Shown here: positions 37,610-45,338 of the stretch, piece by piece
How positions within the stretch are numbered: position 1 is the stretch's first letter
Layout of the letters: the number at the start of each line of letters is the position of its first letter
Source: G965227875 sp965227875
GTDB taxonomy: Bacteria > Pseudomonadota > Alphaproteobacteria > Rhizobiales > JAJFHC01
Assembly (NCBI GenBank): GCA_965227875.1
Contig: OZ245783.1
Span: forward strand, 2,232,001-2,296,000
DNA length: 64,000 nucleotides
Direction of reading: 5' to 3'
The notes under the pieces: generated by a model
The model's input: only the letters and a program-made list of their open reading frames with translations
Told to the model about the DNA's origin: nothing
Databases searched by the model: none
Translations under genes and position numbers: made by a program

Positions 37610-38472
37610 TGGGAACGAGGTTCGACGGCCAAACACCGGATGCCTTAGACCGGAGTGAATTCTATCGGATGCGGCACAAGTTTCTCGCCGCCGCTGTTCG
37701 TGACAAGAAGATCAGGAAGGCATTCGCTTGCCTTTACGTGCTAGCCGGATTTTTCAATAGCGAAAAAGGAGGGGCAGCCTGGCCGTCTCTGCAAACGTTG
37801 GCTGACGCACTGGACTGCACCGAAAGGGCCGTAAGCAACTACATCCGGCTGTTGGAGAAAGAGGGGTGGATTGCAATTCGGTCGGGCAAGGGACGGCAGA
37901 TCTCGAATCTCTATCGGCCGATTTGGAGCCGGGCAGACACCCATGAGCGGTCGGAAACCGAAATAATCGATACGGAAGTGAGCGCCGAAAAACCTGAACG
38001 TTCGTTCCAGGAAAACCGGAACGCTTGTTCCTCAGGTTTGGAGAAAAACCTGAATGAGCGTTCCAAAAGCCTGAACGTTTGTTCCGAGGATACAACTGAA
38101 GAATCTAAGAAAAAGAATCTAACCTCCAACATCCAACCTGTTCGTCTGCATGAAAATTCCACATCCAACGCTGGGACGAACACGCCCCTCGGCCCCAAAC
38201 CCGATTGGGACAAATCAAATCCGCAATCGGAAGCAGCGCTCAATCGGATCAGGCTCGCGGCAAGACAAGAGGCACAGCGTAAGATTGTTGGACGTTTTCA
38301 GAATGAAGAAGAGGCATGGCGTTGCCTTTGCGATCTTGGAGAGGAGATTACCGACAAGCTTATCGATCAGGAACTGCGGGGGACATCCGTCATGCCTGAG
38401 GATGTGATCCGGGAACTCGAGCGGCTGCGGGCTGCTCGTCACAAAGCTGAGCGTAGCGAGGCTGCGGAATGA
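37609..38472 (+). CDS. Lambda-O-like replication initiator with iterons inside its gene
   Basis: 287 residues from the ATG overlapping the previous stop. Residues about 15-105 are a winged helix (WPSLQTLADALDCTERAVSNYI), like the N-terminus of phage replication protein O and HTH_36 initiators. Residues 115-190 are low-complexity and encoded by the iteron and AT-rich segment. The C-terminal 70 residues are helical and charged, a possible helicase-loader contact. In phage lambda the O gene likewise contains the origin. It probably starts replication of the excised element. Its end overlaps the next gene (ATGA). Confidence 0.75.
   Translation: MGTRFDGQTPDALDRSEFYRMRHKFLAAAVRDKKIRKAFACLYVLAGFFNSEKGGAAWPSLQTLADALDCTERAVSNYIRLLEKEGWIAIRSGKGRQISNLYRPIWSRADTHERSETEIIDTEVSAEKPERSFQENRNACSSGLEKNLNERSKSLNVCSEDTTEESKKKNLTSNIQPVRLHENSTSNAGTNTPLGPKPDWDKSNPQSEAALNRIRLAARQEAQRKIVGRFQNEEEAWRCLCDLGEEITDKLIDQELRGTSVMPEDVIRELERLRAARHKAERSEAAE
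37993..38085. repeat. Four iterons, candidate replication origin
   Basis: Four 16-bp direct repeats with consensus CCTGAACGTTTGTTCC lie at 37993-38008, 38016-38031, 38049-38064 and 38070-38085. Each is preceded by AAAA or AAAAG. The starts are 23, 33 and 21 bp apart, close to helical turns. They fall inside the initiator coding sequence, where they encode unrelated residues, so the DNA rather than the protein seems conserved. Confidence 0.7.
38086..38134. other. AT-rich segment next to iterons, possible unwinding element
   Basis: Directly after the fourth iteron comes a purine- and A-rich stretch (GAATCTAAGAAAAAGAATCT at its core), clearly lower in GC than its surroundings. In lambda-type origins the AT-rich region that opens first lies beside the iterons. 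This is inferred from position and composition only. Confidence 0.5.
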
Positions 38473-39104
38473 CCAATCAGGTTGAATCCAAATCTGTCAG
38501 CACTCAGCCGCTGAACTCGAACGGACGGCAGTCGATTGTCGATGCCAGCTCTGCAACGGACTGCAATGAACGGAGTTGCTATGGCACCGCCCCGAGACTG
38601 GCTTTCAAGGAAGGTTCGCTGGACCAGGATTTCATGCTGGTGCCTTCGAGCCAGCACGCAGCCGACTGGAACGCACGATTGCGGGACGTGTTCGGTGTCG
38701 ATGAGCCGGTTGCCGCCGACGTGCTGCTCCAAGACCTGATCAAGGCTCTGCAGTCCGGCGCCCGGGAGGATCTCTTAAACATCAATGGCGCACTTGCACT
38801 TGTTAGGGAGATGAAGCCACGCGGATCCGTGGAGGCGCTACTCGCCGTCCAGATCGCCGTCGCCCACTTTCACACGATCCGCCAGTTGCGCATGTCGTCG
38901 CATTCCGGGTGCGCGCCATACGCCATTGAGCGTACGAAGTTCGTTCTCAAGTTCATGGACATGACCGGCCGGCTCACGAGCCGGTTTCAGAAGCTGCGCC
39001 AAGGCGGCAAGCAGACCGTCACGGTTGAACATGTCACCGTGCAGGCTGGTGGTGCGGCCATGGTTGGTAATATCGACGCTGGAGGACGAAAAAGGGGGGA
39101 GTAA
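38469..39104 (+). CDS. Conserved mobile-element protein of unknown function
   Basis: 211 residues; the ATG overlaps the initiator stop and its own stop overlaps the next start (TAATG). The centre is helical (SVEALLAVQIAVAHFHTIRQLRM). The C-terminus, KQTVTVEHVTVQAGGAAMVGNI, is a beta-rich motif that I associate with small phage and island proteins, often beside an HGG zinc protein as here. It may be a replication or DNA-handling accessory, but no activity can be assigned. Confidence 0.65.
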   Translation: MTNQVESKSVSTQPLNSNGRQSIVDASSATDCNERSCYGTAPRLAFKEGSLDQDFMLVPSSQHAADWNARLRDVFGVDEPVAADVLLQDLIKALQSGAREDLLNINGALALVREMKPRGSVEALLAVQIAVAHFHTIRQLRMSSHSGCAPYAIERTKFVLKFMDMTGRLTSRFQKLRQGGKQTVTVEHVTVQAGGAAMVGNIDAGGRKRGE

Positions 39105-39385
39105 TGAAAAATACGATCAACCCCATGCAAAGCGACGAATGCGACACCTATGCCATGCACAGGTCGCCCAGGTGCGGGGCGAGGACGAGGCGCGGGACTG
39201 CTTGCCTGGCGCCGGCAATGGCCAACGGTCGATGCCGCATGCATGGAGGGCGTTCTACTGGCGCACCAAGGGGCGAGGATAACGGTCGATATAGGTACGG
39301 CACCTGGACACGCATTGCGATTGCCGAGAGGGCTCAGTTGCGGAAAATGCTGCAAACAATGCGTACAATCATTAGCGAAACGTGA
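39104..39385 (+). CDS. Small HGG-type cysteine/histidine protein
   Basis: 93 residues. The motif RCGARTRRGTACLAPAMANGRCRMHGG provides Cys-Cys-Cys-His ligands (start CGARTRRG, end CRMHGG), a probable small zinc-binding unit common in alphaproteobacterial phages and islands. It is followed by STGAPRGEDNGRYRYG and a helix. Translationally coupled to the previous gene, it closes the replication operon. Its function is unknown. Confidence 0.7.
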   Translation: MKNTINPMQSDECDTYAMHRSPRCGARTRRGTACLAPAMANGRCRMHGGRSTGAPRGEDNGRYRYGTWTRIAIAERAQLRKMLQTMRTIISET

Positions 39386-39643
39386 ACTGCTTGCGCTTGG
39401 CTCAAAAATTATAAAATTGACCGGCATGTTCTCGCTAACCTGCTCCCCAGTTTGACCGTGTCTATAAGTTAGTCCTGTTCCCGGGTGCAGTGATGAGGCT
39501 GGGGTCGTGAACTCACACAAGGCGGGATGAAGCGGCCCCTCGCCGCGTTGACTCTGAGAACAGACAGCACAAACTGAACTGGCGGGGTGTTCAGCAAATA
39601 GCGAGGCCTCAGAGGGGACTGTCGATGTTTAGGCGAGAAGACG
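39386..39643. other. Intergenic gap before defence module 1
   Basis: 258 bp without a supported gene, separating the replication operon from the ParB-like gene. It contains locally AT-rich sequence (about 39400-39470) that could hold a promoter for the module, but I see no convincing -35/-10 pair at normal spacing. Confidence 0.4.
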
Positions 39644-40660
39644 ATGATTTCAGGTGAATTTCAGAACGTATCAATTGACAACATTCAGCTTGATACAAGC
39701 AACCCGAGGATCCGCCGATTTCTGGAGATCTACGATGAAACCGAAATTGGTGATCATCACATTGGGTTGGCCTTAAACGCGCCTTCGAGCGATTCGCCGT
39801 CTGCGCTGGCTGACACAACCACGCCATCGCGCCTGCGTGAGTCCATTATCGCAAACAGAGGCATCAGGCAGCCCATCATTGTGGACAAACGGGCCGATGG
39901 TTCGCTGGTTTGCATCGAGGGCAATACACGCCTTTGGATCTATCGTGATCTTCACAAGAAAGGAGCGAAAGGAGACTGGTCCAGGATTCCGGCGCTCGTA
40001 CACACTGGCTTGGAGAACGAGAGCATTGATGCCATCAGGTTACAGGCTCATCTGGTTGGCCCGAGACCGTGGGACGCTTACTCCAAGGCACGCTATCTGC
40101 ATGAGCTTCAGAACAAGGAACTCATGCCGCTTGACAGGATCGTTGCCCTCTGTGGCGGGAACCAACGCGATGTTACCCGGTCAATCCAGGCCTATGCGGA
40201 TATGGAGGAGCTCTATCGGCCGCTTTGCGAGCCCGGCGAATTTGATGCCGAGCGGTTTTCAGGTTTTGTTGAGTACCAGAGCCCGCGTGTGCAGGAAGCC
40301 ATTCTGACAAATGGCTTCTCCGGGATCGACTTCGCCGAATGGATAAAGGACAGACGCATAAACACGCTGCAGGAGGTCAGACAGCTTCCCGCCGTGCTGA
40401 AGGACAAGAACGCGAAGGCGATTTTCCTGAAAGACGGTATAAAGATGGCCATCAAAGCGCTCGATCGTGAAACCGAGAATGTTGAACTGCAAAAAGCAAC
40501 GATCGGTCAACTGGCTGCCGCGCTCGAAAGCAAGGCAAACCAGACCTCCATGGCCGAGCTGAGATCCTTCAAGGAAGATGACGGATCGACATTGCGCCAC
40601 ATCGAAGCTGCTATGGATGCGCTTCGTTTCCTTCAGGCACAGATTACTGGCGATGTCTGA
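39644..40660 (+). CDS. ParB/Srx-fold protein A of defence module 1
   Basis: 338 residues. A ParB N-terminal-type domain covers about 10-130, with NIQLDTSNPR, LRESIIANRGIRQPIIV and EGNTRLWIYRDL (Gly93-Arg96, the phosphate/CTP-binding GxxR motif). The rest is helical, without the usual ParB centromere-binding helix-turn-helix that I can recognise. ParB-fold proteins also act as nucleases, CTPases and DNA-modification partners (DndB relatives). It is the first gene of a tightly packed cassette: its stop overlaps the nuclease start (TGATG). A partner parA is absent, so plasmid partition is unlikely. Confidence 0.8.
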   Translation: MISGEFQNVSIDNIQLDTSNPRIRRFLEIYDETEIGDHHIGLALNAPSSDSPSALADTTTPSRLRESIIANRGIRQPIIVDKRADGSLVCIEGNTRLWIYRDLHKKGAKGDWSRIPALVHTGLENESIDAIRLQAHLVGPRPWDAYSKARYLHELQNKELMPLDRIVALCGGNQRDVTRSIQAYADMEELYRPLCEPGEFDAERFSGFVEYQSPRVQEAILTNGFSGIDFAEWIKDRRINTLQEVRQLPAVLKDKNAKAIFLKDGIKMAIKALDRETENVELQKATIGQLAAALESKANQTSMAELRSFKEDDGSTLRHIEAAMDALRFLQAQITGDV

Positions 40661-41067
40661 TGTCGGGCGAATCCAACGAACATGCATTCCTAGTCACGCA
40701 CCTGACTGACTTTGTAACAAGGAAGCATGGGTGTGGTGGAAATCTTGCGCTCTATTTTGATGATCAGATGTGCGGCCGGGAACGCCCTCAGAGGATCGGC
40801 AATTATCTACCGGACCTCTATGCAGAGGACGTACCGCGCACCTTCGTGGTGATCGGGGAAGCCAAGACGCACCGTGATCTGATATCGGCCAGGTCCCGCC
40901 GTCAACTTGGGACCTTCTTGCGCTACCTCGCGCTCTATGACGCCGCGTTTTTCTATCTCGTGGTCCCGACCCTGGCAAAGCCTGCAGCCACGACACTGGT
41001 ACGGGAGCTGGGATGTCATCACGAAGGCGTTAAGGTGCAGATACTGACAACAGATATCGAATACTGA
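40660..41067 (+). CDS. Small PD-(D/E)XK nuclease-like protein
   Basis: 135 residues. The order Glu in the first helix (ESNEHAF), then LPDLYAE with Asp52, then VVIGEAKTH with Glu67-x-Lys69, and an alpha/beta end (ALYDAAFFYLVVP) matches the PD-(D/E)XK restriction-endonuclease core. It is small, near a bare catalytic domain, so targeting would depend on the adjacent ParB-fold and SNF2 proteins. Its start overlaps the previous stop and the helicase gene begins 1 bp after its stop. Confidence 0.8.
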   Translation: MSGESNEHAFLVTHLTDFVTRKHGCGGNLALYFDDQMCGRERPQRIGNYLPDLYAEDVPRTFVVIGEAKTHRDLISARSRRQLGTFLRYLALYDAAFFYLVVPTLAKPAATTLVRELGCHHEGVKVQILTTDIEY

Positions 41068-41068
41068 G

Positions 41069-42547
41069 ATGCTTCGCCCGGATCCACGCCTCAACCTCTC
41101 GGCCAGATTTGACGCCTTCCCCTATCAGTTGGATGCTGTGGAGGCCGTGAAAGACCTGGAGTACGCCGCGCTGTTTCACGAGCAGGGCCTTGGCAAGACC
41201 AAGATCGCGGTCGACCTGCTGTTGCACTGGCTGACCGAGCAGTCTCTCGACACGGTGATGATCGTAACGAAGCGTGCTCTGGTCGAGAATTGGAGACAGG
41301 AATTCGTTGCACACACACACCTTAAACCAAGCGTTCTGAGCCAGGATCGGAAGCACAATTTCTTCGTTCTGAATTCTCCTGCCCGAGTAATTCTCGGTCA
41401 CTTTGAAGTGGTCAGGTCCGAGCAAAAAAGGCTCGAGATGTTCCTGAAGACGCGACGAGTTGGCGTGATTCTCGATGAGGCGCAGAAAATCAAGAACCCC
41501 TCGGCGGCGCTCACCCGCGCCTTCCATGATCTCAGGGACGGATTTCAGCGCCGGGTCATCATGACAGGAACGCCTGTTGCCAATCGCCCCGAGGACATCT
41601 GGTCACAGGTATATTTTCTCGATGGAGGTCAGGCACTTGGCGAAGATTTCGAGGCCTTCAGATCAGACCTGTCCCTCGACAATGAACTGCATTTGGATGT
41701 TGAGCGGCAGAAAGACCTCGCCGAAGCTCTGGGTTCTGTCTTCGCCAGGTTGAGAGAGTTCTCAATTCGCGAAACCAAAAGCTCGACCGGCATCGAACTT
41801 CCGGACAAGATCGTCCGCACGGTCTCGACCTACATGTCCCCCCTTCAGGCAAAGCTTTACGACACCTATCGTGAAGAAGCGCGCGCAGAAGTCACGCAGG
41901 ACGATATCCTGACCGAGGATGATGCCGAGGCCGTCCTGAAGCGGCTTCTTCGCCTGGTGCAGGTGACATCGAACCCCGCGCTGGTGGATGACAGTTACAA
42001 GGAGGTGCCTGGAAAATTCTCGGAGTTGTATCGATTGGTAAGTGACGCGACCGAGGATGGGAGCAAAGTCATCGTCTGGACCTCGTTTGTTCAGAATGCA
42101 GAATGGCTCTGCCTGCGGCTGGGCGAGTTTGGAGCGGTCAGAGTCCATGGTGAGCTGCCCATCGAGACGCGAAACCGCGCTATCGATGACTTCAAGAACA
42201 AGGACAGTGTTTACGTTCTGGTTGCGACGCCCGGCGCTGCCAAAGAAGGGTTGACGCTAACGGTGGCCAATCACGCGATATACTATGACAGGACATTCAG
42301 CTTGGACGATTACCTTCAATCGCAGGATCGGATCCACCGGATCTCCCAGAAAAAAGATTGCTACATCTGGAACCTCATCTGCGCAGACACAATCGATTCC
42401 TGGGTCGACAGCCTTTTGCGGGCAAAGCGGCTCGCGGCACAGCTGATGCAGTCAGATGTAACGCAGGAAGAGTATGAAAGCACCGCAAGCTATGATTTTG
42501 GCCGCGTGGTAACCGAAATTCTGAATCCGACGACGGCAGATAGATGA
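41069..42547 (+). CDS. SNF2-family helicase/translocase
   Basis: 492 residues, a compact two-lobed SF2 motor. Motif I is HEQGLGKTK (Lys43), motif II is DEAQ at 136-139, motif III is MTGTPVANRPED, and the C-terminal lobe has VWTSFVQNAEWLC, ATPGAAKEGL and SQDRIHRISQKK (motif VI). It should translocate along double-stranded DNA. No extra domains are attached, so the ParB-fold and nuclease partners may supply recognition and cleavage. It overlaps the next gene by 4 bp (ATGA). Confidence 0.92.
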   Translation: MLRPDPRLNLSARFDAFPYQLDAVEAVKDLEYAALFHEQGLGKTKIAVDLLLHWLTEQSLDTVMIVTKRALVENWRQEFVAHTHLKPSVLSQDRKHNFFVLNSPARVILGHFEVVRSEQKRLEMFLKTRRVGVILDEAQKIKNPSAALTRAFHDLRDGFQRRVIMTGTPVANRPEDIWSQVYFLDGGQALGEDFEAFRSDLSLDNELHLDVERQKDLAEALGSVFARLREFSIRETKSSTGIELPDKIVRTVSTYMSPLQAKLYDTYREEARAEVTQDDILTEDDAEAVLKRLLRLVQVTSNPALVDDSYKEVPGKFSELYRLVSDATEDGSKVIVWTSFVQNAEWLCLRLGEFGAVRVHGELPIETRNRAIDDFKNKDSVYVLVATPGAAKEGLTLTVANHAIYYDRTFSLDDYLQSQDRIHRISQKKDCYIWNLICADTIDSWVDSLLRAKRLAAQLMQSDVTQEEYESTASYDFGRVVTEILNPTTADR

Positions 42548-43539
42548 GCCAGGACGAAGACTACATACTGATCCGCCAGAAAAAGATTCCTGCGGTCTCG
42601 CGGGATATCCCGAACGAAGAACTGAAGTTCTGGCCAGACAATCCCCGCGTCTACTCGCTGCTGGACCGGAGTACCGCAGAACCTGATCAGGACGCGATAT
42701 TCCGTTCGATGTTGAAACTCGAGCATGTCCGCGCACTCCGACACGACATCCTGGACAACGGGGGACTGATCGACCCGATCATTGTTCGCGATGGCGATTT
42801 CGTTGTTATCGAGGGCAACAGTCGGCTGGCAGCCTATCGGTCACTGGCTTCAGACGATCCGGCGAAGTGGAACACGGTTCGCTGCCGTGTTTTGCCGGCC
42901 GGCATCCAGGACGCGGACGTGTACGCGATGCTCGGCCAGTACCACGTCAAGGGTAAGAAGGACTGGGCACCATATGAGAAAGCCGGATTCGTCTATCGGC
43001 GCCACACTGACCAGAAAGTTGATGTCCCCGACCTGGCTCGCGAGTTGGGCGTAAGCCCTCAGCAGATACGGCACCTCGTCGATGTTTTTCAGTTCATGAA
43101 GGACAACGGCGACGACAACCGTGAGCGATGGAGTCACTACGACGAATTCCTGAAGTCCCGGAAGATAAAGAAGGCCCGGGAGGAGATAGCTGACTTCGAG
43201 GGCAAGATGGTCGGGCTGATCAAGTCCGGGGCGGTGCGGGCGGTCGACATTCGAGATCAGTTACCGACGATCTGTCAGGCTCCGAAGATCGTGAAGAAAT
43301 TCGCCAAAGGAGACATGGACATCGAGGAGGCCTTCACCGACGCGAAGCACGCCGGCGGGGACAGCGTCGAGCTGAGCAAGGTGAAGCGCTTCAGAACATG
43401 GATTTCCGAGCCCGATGTCTTGGATGAAATGGCGGATCACAATCCTGGCGTGAGGCAGAAAATCGATTTCGAGCTCAAGAAGATTGAAGCCAGGATATCA
43501 ACAATACGCGAGCAGCTTGGGAAGTCGAAGTCGCATTGA
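42544..43539 (+). CDS. ParB/Srx-fold protein B of defence module 1
   Basis: 331 residues. The ParB-like domain is at about 35-125: PNEELKFWPDNPR, LRHDILDNGGLIDPIIVRDG and EGNSRLAAYRSL. It is followed by a helix-turn-helix-like segment (DVPDLARELGVSPQQIRHLV), closer to true ParB than protein A, and a lysine-rich C-terminal helical region. Two different ParB-fold proteins flanking a nuclease and SNF2 motor in one operon is unusual. It may be the DNA-reading subunit. A 152-bp gap separates it from the radical SAM gene. Confidence 0.82.
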   Translation: MSQDEDYILIRQKKIPAVSRDIPNEELKFWPDNPRVYSLLDRSTAEPDQDAIFRSMLKLEHVRALRHDILDNGGLIDPIIVRDGDFVVIEGNSRLAAYRSLASDDPAKWNTVRCRVLPAGIQDADVYAMLGQYHVKGKKDWAPYEKAGFVYRRHTDQKVDVPDLARELGVSPQQIRHLVDVFQFMKDNGDDNRERWSHYDEFLKSRKIKKAREEIADFEGKMVGLIKSGAVRAVDIRDQLPTICQAPKIVKKFAKGDMDIEEAFTDAKHAGGDSVELSKVKRFRTWISEPDVLDEMADHNPGVRQKIDFELKKIEARISTIREQLGKSKSH

Positions 43540-43691
43540 CGGCGCCGCTTCCGGCTACGAGCGATCGAGAAATAGCTCAGAAATGTAAGCCTGAGCCGAC
43601 CACGGCGGCAGGGGCGTCAGCGCGAGTTTGCTGTAGATCGGCGGGTCGACCTGTTCTATGGTGTGGCGCAAGAACTGAATCGAGACAGTGA

Positions 43692-45320
43692 ATGGCGAAT
43701 AAGAACATCCTTCTGGTCGAACCGGGGTACCGCAACAAGTATCCGCCTCTCGGGCTGATGAAAATTGCGCAGTACCATGGGCCCGCAGGCAAGAAGGATC
43801 ACGTTCGATTTGTGAAGGGCGAAGATTCTTCAGCCTACGAAACCGCCTGGGACCGAGTCTACATCACAACCCTGTTTTCTTTCGAGTGGGACCGGACCGC
43901 GCGCAGCATCGACTACGCGCTCGACCTGGTCGGCGGGCAGGCTCATCGCGTGTTTGTCGGGGGCATCGCGGCCTCGCTCATGCATGACAAGTATATCTCG
44001 GAACCAAAGTGGCGCGGGGTCCGGTTCATCAAGGGGCTTCTGGGCGAGGCGCCGGCAACCTCGCTTCAACTCGACCCCTTCGACGAAGAGCTCTATGCCG
44101 AAGACACAAACGGCAAGCCGATTGAGGACCTCGTCCCTGACTACAGTATTCTGGACCAGATTGAATACGAGTATCCTGTTTCAGATGCCTACTTCACCTA
44201 TGCCTCACGAGGCTGCGTCCGCAAGTGTGCGTTCTGCGGCGTGCCAGCGCTCGAAGGCATGCAGCGCGACACCAACTCGCTGACGGAGGTCGTTGAAGGC
44301 GTTAGCCAGCTCTATGGTGAGAAGCGCGACTTGATCCTCATGGACAACAATGTCGTTGCCTCGGCCAACTTCAAGGAGATTATTGCTGAGATCATCGATC
44401 TGGGTTTCGAACGCGGCGCAAAACTAAAGCGCGGGCGATACGAGCTGCAGCGCCGCGTGGATTTCAACCAGGGCGTTGATGCACGCATCCTGTGCAAAGA
44501 CCCGATGTATCTGCAGCAACTCGCCCTTATTGCGCTCAAGCCGCTGCGCATCGCTTTTGACCATCTCGGGGTCAAGAAGCCATATTCACAGGCCATCCGG
44601 TATTCCGCAGAGGCCGGGCTGACCGAGCTGTCAAATTATATGCTATATAATTTCAAGGACAGCCCGCAGGATCTGTTTGAGCGCATGCGGCTCAATGTTG
44701 ATCTGAACGAAGAGCTGAATATCCGCATCTTCTCATTCCCGATGCGTTATCAGCCTGTCAGCCGGCCGGACCGTGGCCATATCGGCGATAAGTGGAATCC
44801 CTATTACCTGCGCTCCATGCAGGTCATCCTTCAGGCCACGCATGGTATTGTCAGTGGCGCTCCGGATTTCTTCCGGAAAGCCTTCGGTGACACTTATGAA
44901 GAGTTCGAGAGTATCCTGCTCCGCCCGCACCACTTCATTTTCAATCGCTACTGGTATGAGCAGTTTGACGGTCGCGCGGAATTCGACTCGTTCCAATCGG
45001 TCATGTCCTCGCTCTCCAGCGGCGAGCGTACAGAACTGACGGGCTATCTCTGCGAGCGAGATAAGAATGATTACGAGCGCGGTCTCAACGACCTCGCGCC
45101 AGGTAATCTTCGAGAAGCCGCGCGTTTCTTTGTGCCTATGTCCAAAGCCGAAGAGGCGAAAATCTGGGAAGCACAAAAGCGGCGGCGCGTTGAAGATATC
45201 AGCGCATATCTGGTCCCTGAAGATGAGCGCGTTGAAGATGCAGCGCTCACAGACGAGGACATACAACCCAGTGCCGGCTCAAAGAAGAGCATTTCGAAAA
45301 TAAATCAAATATTTGCGTGA
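43692..45320 (+). CDS. Radical SAM enzyme with B12-binding-like N-terminus
   Basis: 542 residues. The N-terminal 130 residues look like a cobalamin-binding-type Rossmann fold (NILLVEPGYRNKYPPLGLMKI), but the DxHxxG cobalamin motif is not seen. The radical SAM core has SRGCVRKCAFCGVP, with Cys175, Cys179 and Cys182 as the 4Fe-4S ligands, and MDNNVVASANFKEII further on. The C-terminal 100 residues are charged and helical. Substrate is unknown; nucleic acid or nucleotide modification would fit its neighbours but is only a guess. The next gene begins about 18 bp after its stop. Confidence 0.88.
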   Translation: MANKNILLVEPGYRNKYPPLGLMKIAQYHGPAGKKDHVRFVKGEDSSAYETAWDRVYITTLFSFEWDRTARSIDYALDLVGGQAHRVFVGGIAASLMHDKYISEPKWRGVRFIKGLLGEAPATSLQLDPFDEELYAEDTNGKPIEDLVPDYSILDQIEYEYPVSDAYFTYASRGCVRKCAFCGVPALEGMQRDTNSLTEVVEGVSQLYGEKRDLILMDNNVVASANFKEIIAEIIDLGFERGAKLKRGRYELQRRVDFNQGVDARILCKDPMYLQQLALIALKPLRIAFDHLGVKKPYSQAIRYSAEAGLTELSNYMLYNFKDSPQDLFERMRLNVDLNEELNIRIFSFPMRYQPVSRPDRGHIGDKWNPYYLRSMQVILQATHGIVSGAPDFFRKAFGDTYEEFESILLRPHHFIFNRYWYEQFDGRAEFDSFQSVMSSLSSGERTELTGYLCERDKNDYERGLNDLAPGNLREAARFFVPMSKAEEAKIWEAQKRRRVEDISAYLVPEDERVEDAALTDEDIQPSAGSKKSISKINQIFA

Positions 45321-45338
45321 GTGATTGGGGATCGGCAG

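Noticed and set aside
37993..38085. Short CRISPR-like array
   Set aside because: The repeats are 16 bp with 5-17 bp gaps, imperfect, within a coding sequence and next to an AT-rich stretch; iterons fit better and no cas genes are present.
39644..43539. Plasmid partition (parAB) locus
   Set aside because: Two ParB-fold proteins are present but no ParA ATPase or parS-like repeats; they are interleaved with a nuclease and an SNF2 motor.
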